Below are positions 13,023 to 13,361 of a DNA stretch of 13,361 nt, piece by piece; the stretch's first letter is position 1, and every line of letters begins with the position of its first letter. The stretch is from an uncultured Clostridia bacterium (GTDB lineage: Bacteria; Bacillota; Clostridia; Christensenellales; UBA1242): positions 1 to 13,361 of the forward strand of contig CALWFX010000076.1 in NCBI GenBank assembly GCA_944377765.1, written 5' to 3'. Both the position numbers and the translations under genes were made by a program. The notes under the pieces were generated by a model, which was not told the DNA's origin, did not search any database, and saw nothing but the letters and a program-made list of their open reading frames with translations.

Positions 13023-13046
13023 AAAAAAACACAACTAAAGTTGTGT
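13023..13046 (-). terminator. Leftward intrinsic terminator
   Basis: ACACAAC 13029-13035 and GTTGTGT 13040-13046 form a 7-bp stem with a TAAA loop (TTTA on the minus strand); on the minus strand seven T follow. It lies about 134 bases downstream of the tRNA 3'-end core in the tRNA's direction, so it could end the transcript of the host tRNA-Lys after integration, or of the repressor if the molecule is circular. Confidence 0.7.
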
Positions 13047-13087
13047 CTAACAAGTAAATCCAAAGTGACCGTAATTTTAAAATTAAA

Positions 13088-13111
13088 AATGGTCGTCAAA
13101 ATGGTCGTCAA
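13088..13111. repeat. Two tandem 12-bp repeats near the attachment core
   Basis: AATGGTCGTCAA occurs twice head to tail. A related GACCG lies inverted at 13067-13071. Paired short repeats some 70 bases from a core are the usual form of arm-type sites for tyrosine recombinases; this role is inferred. Confidence 0.55.
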
Positions 13112-13179
13112 ATTTGTTTTTTTATAAATATTTTAAATTTATAAATTGCTACACATGCGTTAAATACGTAGAATTAACT

Positions 13180-13224
13180 TGGTGGGTTGCCGGGGGCTCG
13201 AACCCCGGACCCTTCGATTAAGAG
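13180..13224 (-). other. Attachment core: 3' 45 bases of a tRNA-Lys(CUU) gene
   Basis: On the minus strand the sequence runs from the anticodon loop (CTCTTAA, anticodon CTT) through a variable loop GGGTC, a perfect T arm (CGGGG-TTCGAGC-CCCCG), the 3' acceptor strand GCAACCC and ACCA. The 5' half is absent: bases above 13224 cannot form the anticodon stem, D arm or acceptor partner GGGTTGC. Tyrosine recombinases often use exactly this part of a tRNA gene as att core. It is therefore an attP, or an att junction between element and neighbouring DNA, not a functional tRNA. Because the missing 5' side lies at higher coordinates, DNA right of 13224 belongs to an element rather than to the host tRNA. 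Confidence 0.85.
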
Positions 13225-13361
13225 GTGCCTTTGGAACTTCTTTTTTAGTGTCATTTTATACTAGTCAATCCCTTTAAATCCCTTATTTTCTCTACCAAAA
13301 TCGTGTTATCCAAGTTTATCTCTTAACTTATAAATTTGTCTAAAATTATTTAATTTTTTGC
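13225..13361. other. Non-coding flank right of the attachment core
   Basis: No gene with a credible start is seen in these 137 bases. If the window is circular, the repressor's last codons (Ala-Lys-Asn and a stop) lie at 13361-13350 on the minus strand. The motifs GACACTA (13246-13252 complement) and GGCACC near the core could be arm-type sites but are not repeated well enough to call. Confidence 0.4.

Larger units (their letters stand above)
12609..13179. other. Non-coding region: candidate origin and attachment arm
   Basis: About 570 bases with no gene that has a credible ribosome binding site on either strand. In order it holds a CAGGG/CCCTG stem (12626-12642), a weak rightward terminator, a nearly pure A/T tract from about 12790 to 12905 with a 14-bp inverted repeat, a short GC-rich island with small hairpins (12927-12962), a leftward terminator (13023-13046) and a 12-bp tandem repeat (13088-13111). 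AT-rich melting DNA next to GC-rich hairpins is typical of replication origins; the terminator and tandem repeat fit an integrase attachment arm. Confidence 0.5.
1..13361. mobile_element. Integrative virus-like element (inovirus-like or enveloped virus-like), possibly complete
   Basis: The window shows a divergent CI/Cro-style repressor switch, a replication-organiser-like gene, a block of membrane-anchored surface proteins, a Zot/pI-like ATPase, phage-type small genes and a tRNA 3'-end attachment core. Together these are the parts of a temperate element. No tailed-phage capsid, portal or terminase gene, no conjugation gene and no integrase is visible. The element class is inferred: Zot-like ATPases are hallmark genes of filamentous phages, but several features (soluble ATPase, giant spikes, Lys-rich protein) do not fit the classical filamentous plan. 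True ends are uncertain, because the left edge cuts the repressor gene and the attachment core lies inside the window. Confidence 0.6.

Noticed and set aside
12973..13038. 20-aa rightward frame MKSSLATGSKVQFILLKKHN in the non-coding region
   Set aside because: No ribosome binding site precedes the ATG and the frame runs into the terminator hairpin.
13180..13260. Intact tRNA-Lys gene
   Set aside because: The T arm, anticodon loop and 3' acceptor strand are perfect, but bases above 13224 cannot form the anticodon stem, D arm or 5' acceptor strand.
1..13361. TGA read as tryptophan (Mollicutes code)
   Set aside because: TGA ends several frames at sensible places (585, 12388) and Trp is encoded by TGG throughout the large proteins.
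1..13361. CRISPR arrays or insertion sequences
   Set aside because: No regularly spaced repeats of 25-40 bases and no transposase frame were seen on either strand.

Overview
The window is an AT-rich (about 30% G+C by eye), densely packed mobile element from a low-GC monoderm bacterium. Evidence for the host is the strong AGGAGG-type ribosome binding sites before most genes, TGA read as stop and TGG as Trp (standard bacterial code), a sigma-A-like promoter, and large surface proteins built from InlB/Listeria-Bacteroides repeats, GLUG repeats and BspA-type leucine-rich repeats. Such modules are common in gut Bacillota and their relatives. Genus cannot be decided from this sequence.

Layout. (1) Positions 1-1607: a lysogeny-type control switch. 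A leftward XRE/CI-like repressor, cut by the left edge, faces a rightward early promoter overlapped by a palindrome, followed by a 47-aa Cys-rich protein, a 115-aa unknown and a winged-helix replication-organiser-like protein. (2) Positions 1658-7729: two tiny ORFs (one a 26-aa pure membrane peptide), then four consecutive N-terminally membrane-anchored ectodomain proteins of 423, 768, 560 and 205 aa. Two of them share an anchor motif (NWxTVKPI). (3) Positions 7893-10301: a basic protein, a small basic helical protein, an 82-aa Lys-rich histone-like protein, a Zot/pI-like P-loop ATPase and a 151-aa companion. (4) Positions 10487-12608: small accessory genes including a phage-type DPPH methyltransferase, a Cys-cluster protein, a ribbon-helix-helix-like protein and a Cro/CI-like HTH protein. 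(5) Positions 12609-13361: non-coding DNA with an extremely AT-rich tract, large hairpins, GC-rich small hairpins, a leftward terminator, a 12-bp tandem repeat and a 45-bp copy of the 3' end of a tRNA-Lys(CUU) gene, i.e. an integrase attachment core.

Working model (inference): a temperate virus or virus-like element whose virion parts are membrane proteins. No terminase, portal, major capsid, tail, double-jelly-roll capsid, relaxase or type IV coupling gene is visible. The gene order (replication, tiny hydrophobic peptide, surface-adhesion proteins, Zot-like ATPase) resembles filamentous inoviruses. However, the ATPase has no visible membrane segment, the putative receptor-binding proteins are N-anchored and very large, a histone-like protein sits beside the ATPase, and no rolling-circle initiator is present. 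An enveloped pleomorphic (plasmavirus/pleolipovirus-like) particle is therefore a serious alternative. No integrase is seen; it lies outside the window or is supplied by the host. The two window ends may join as a circle: the repressor frame continues across the join and stops after three more codons.
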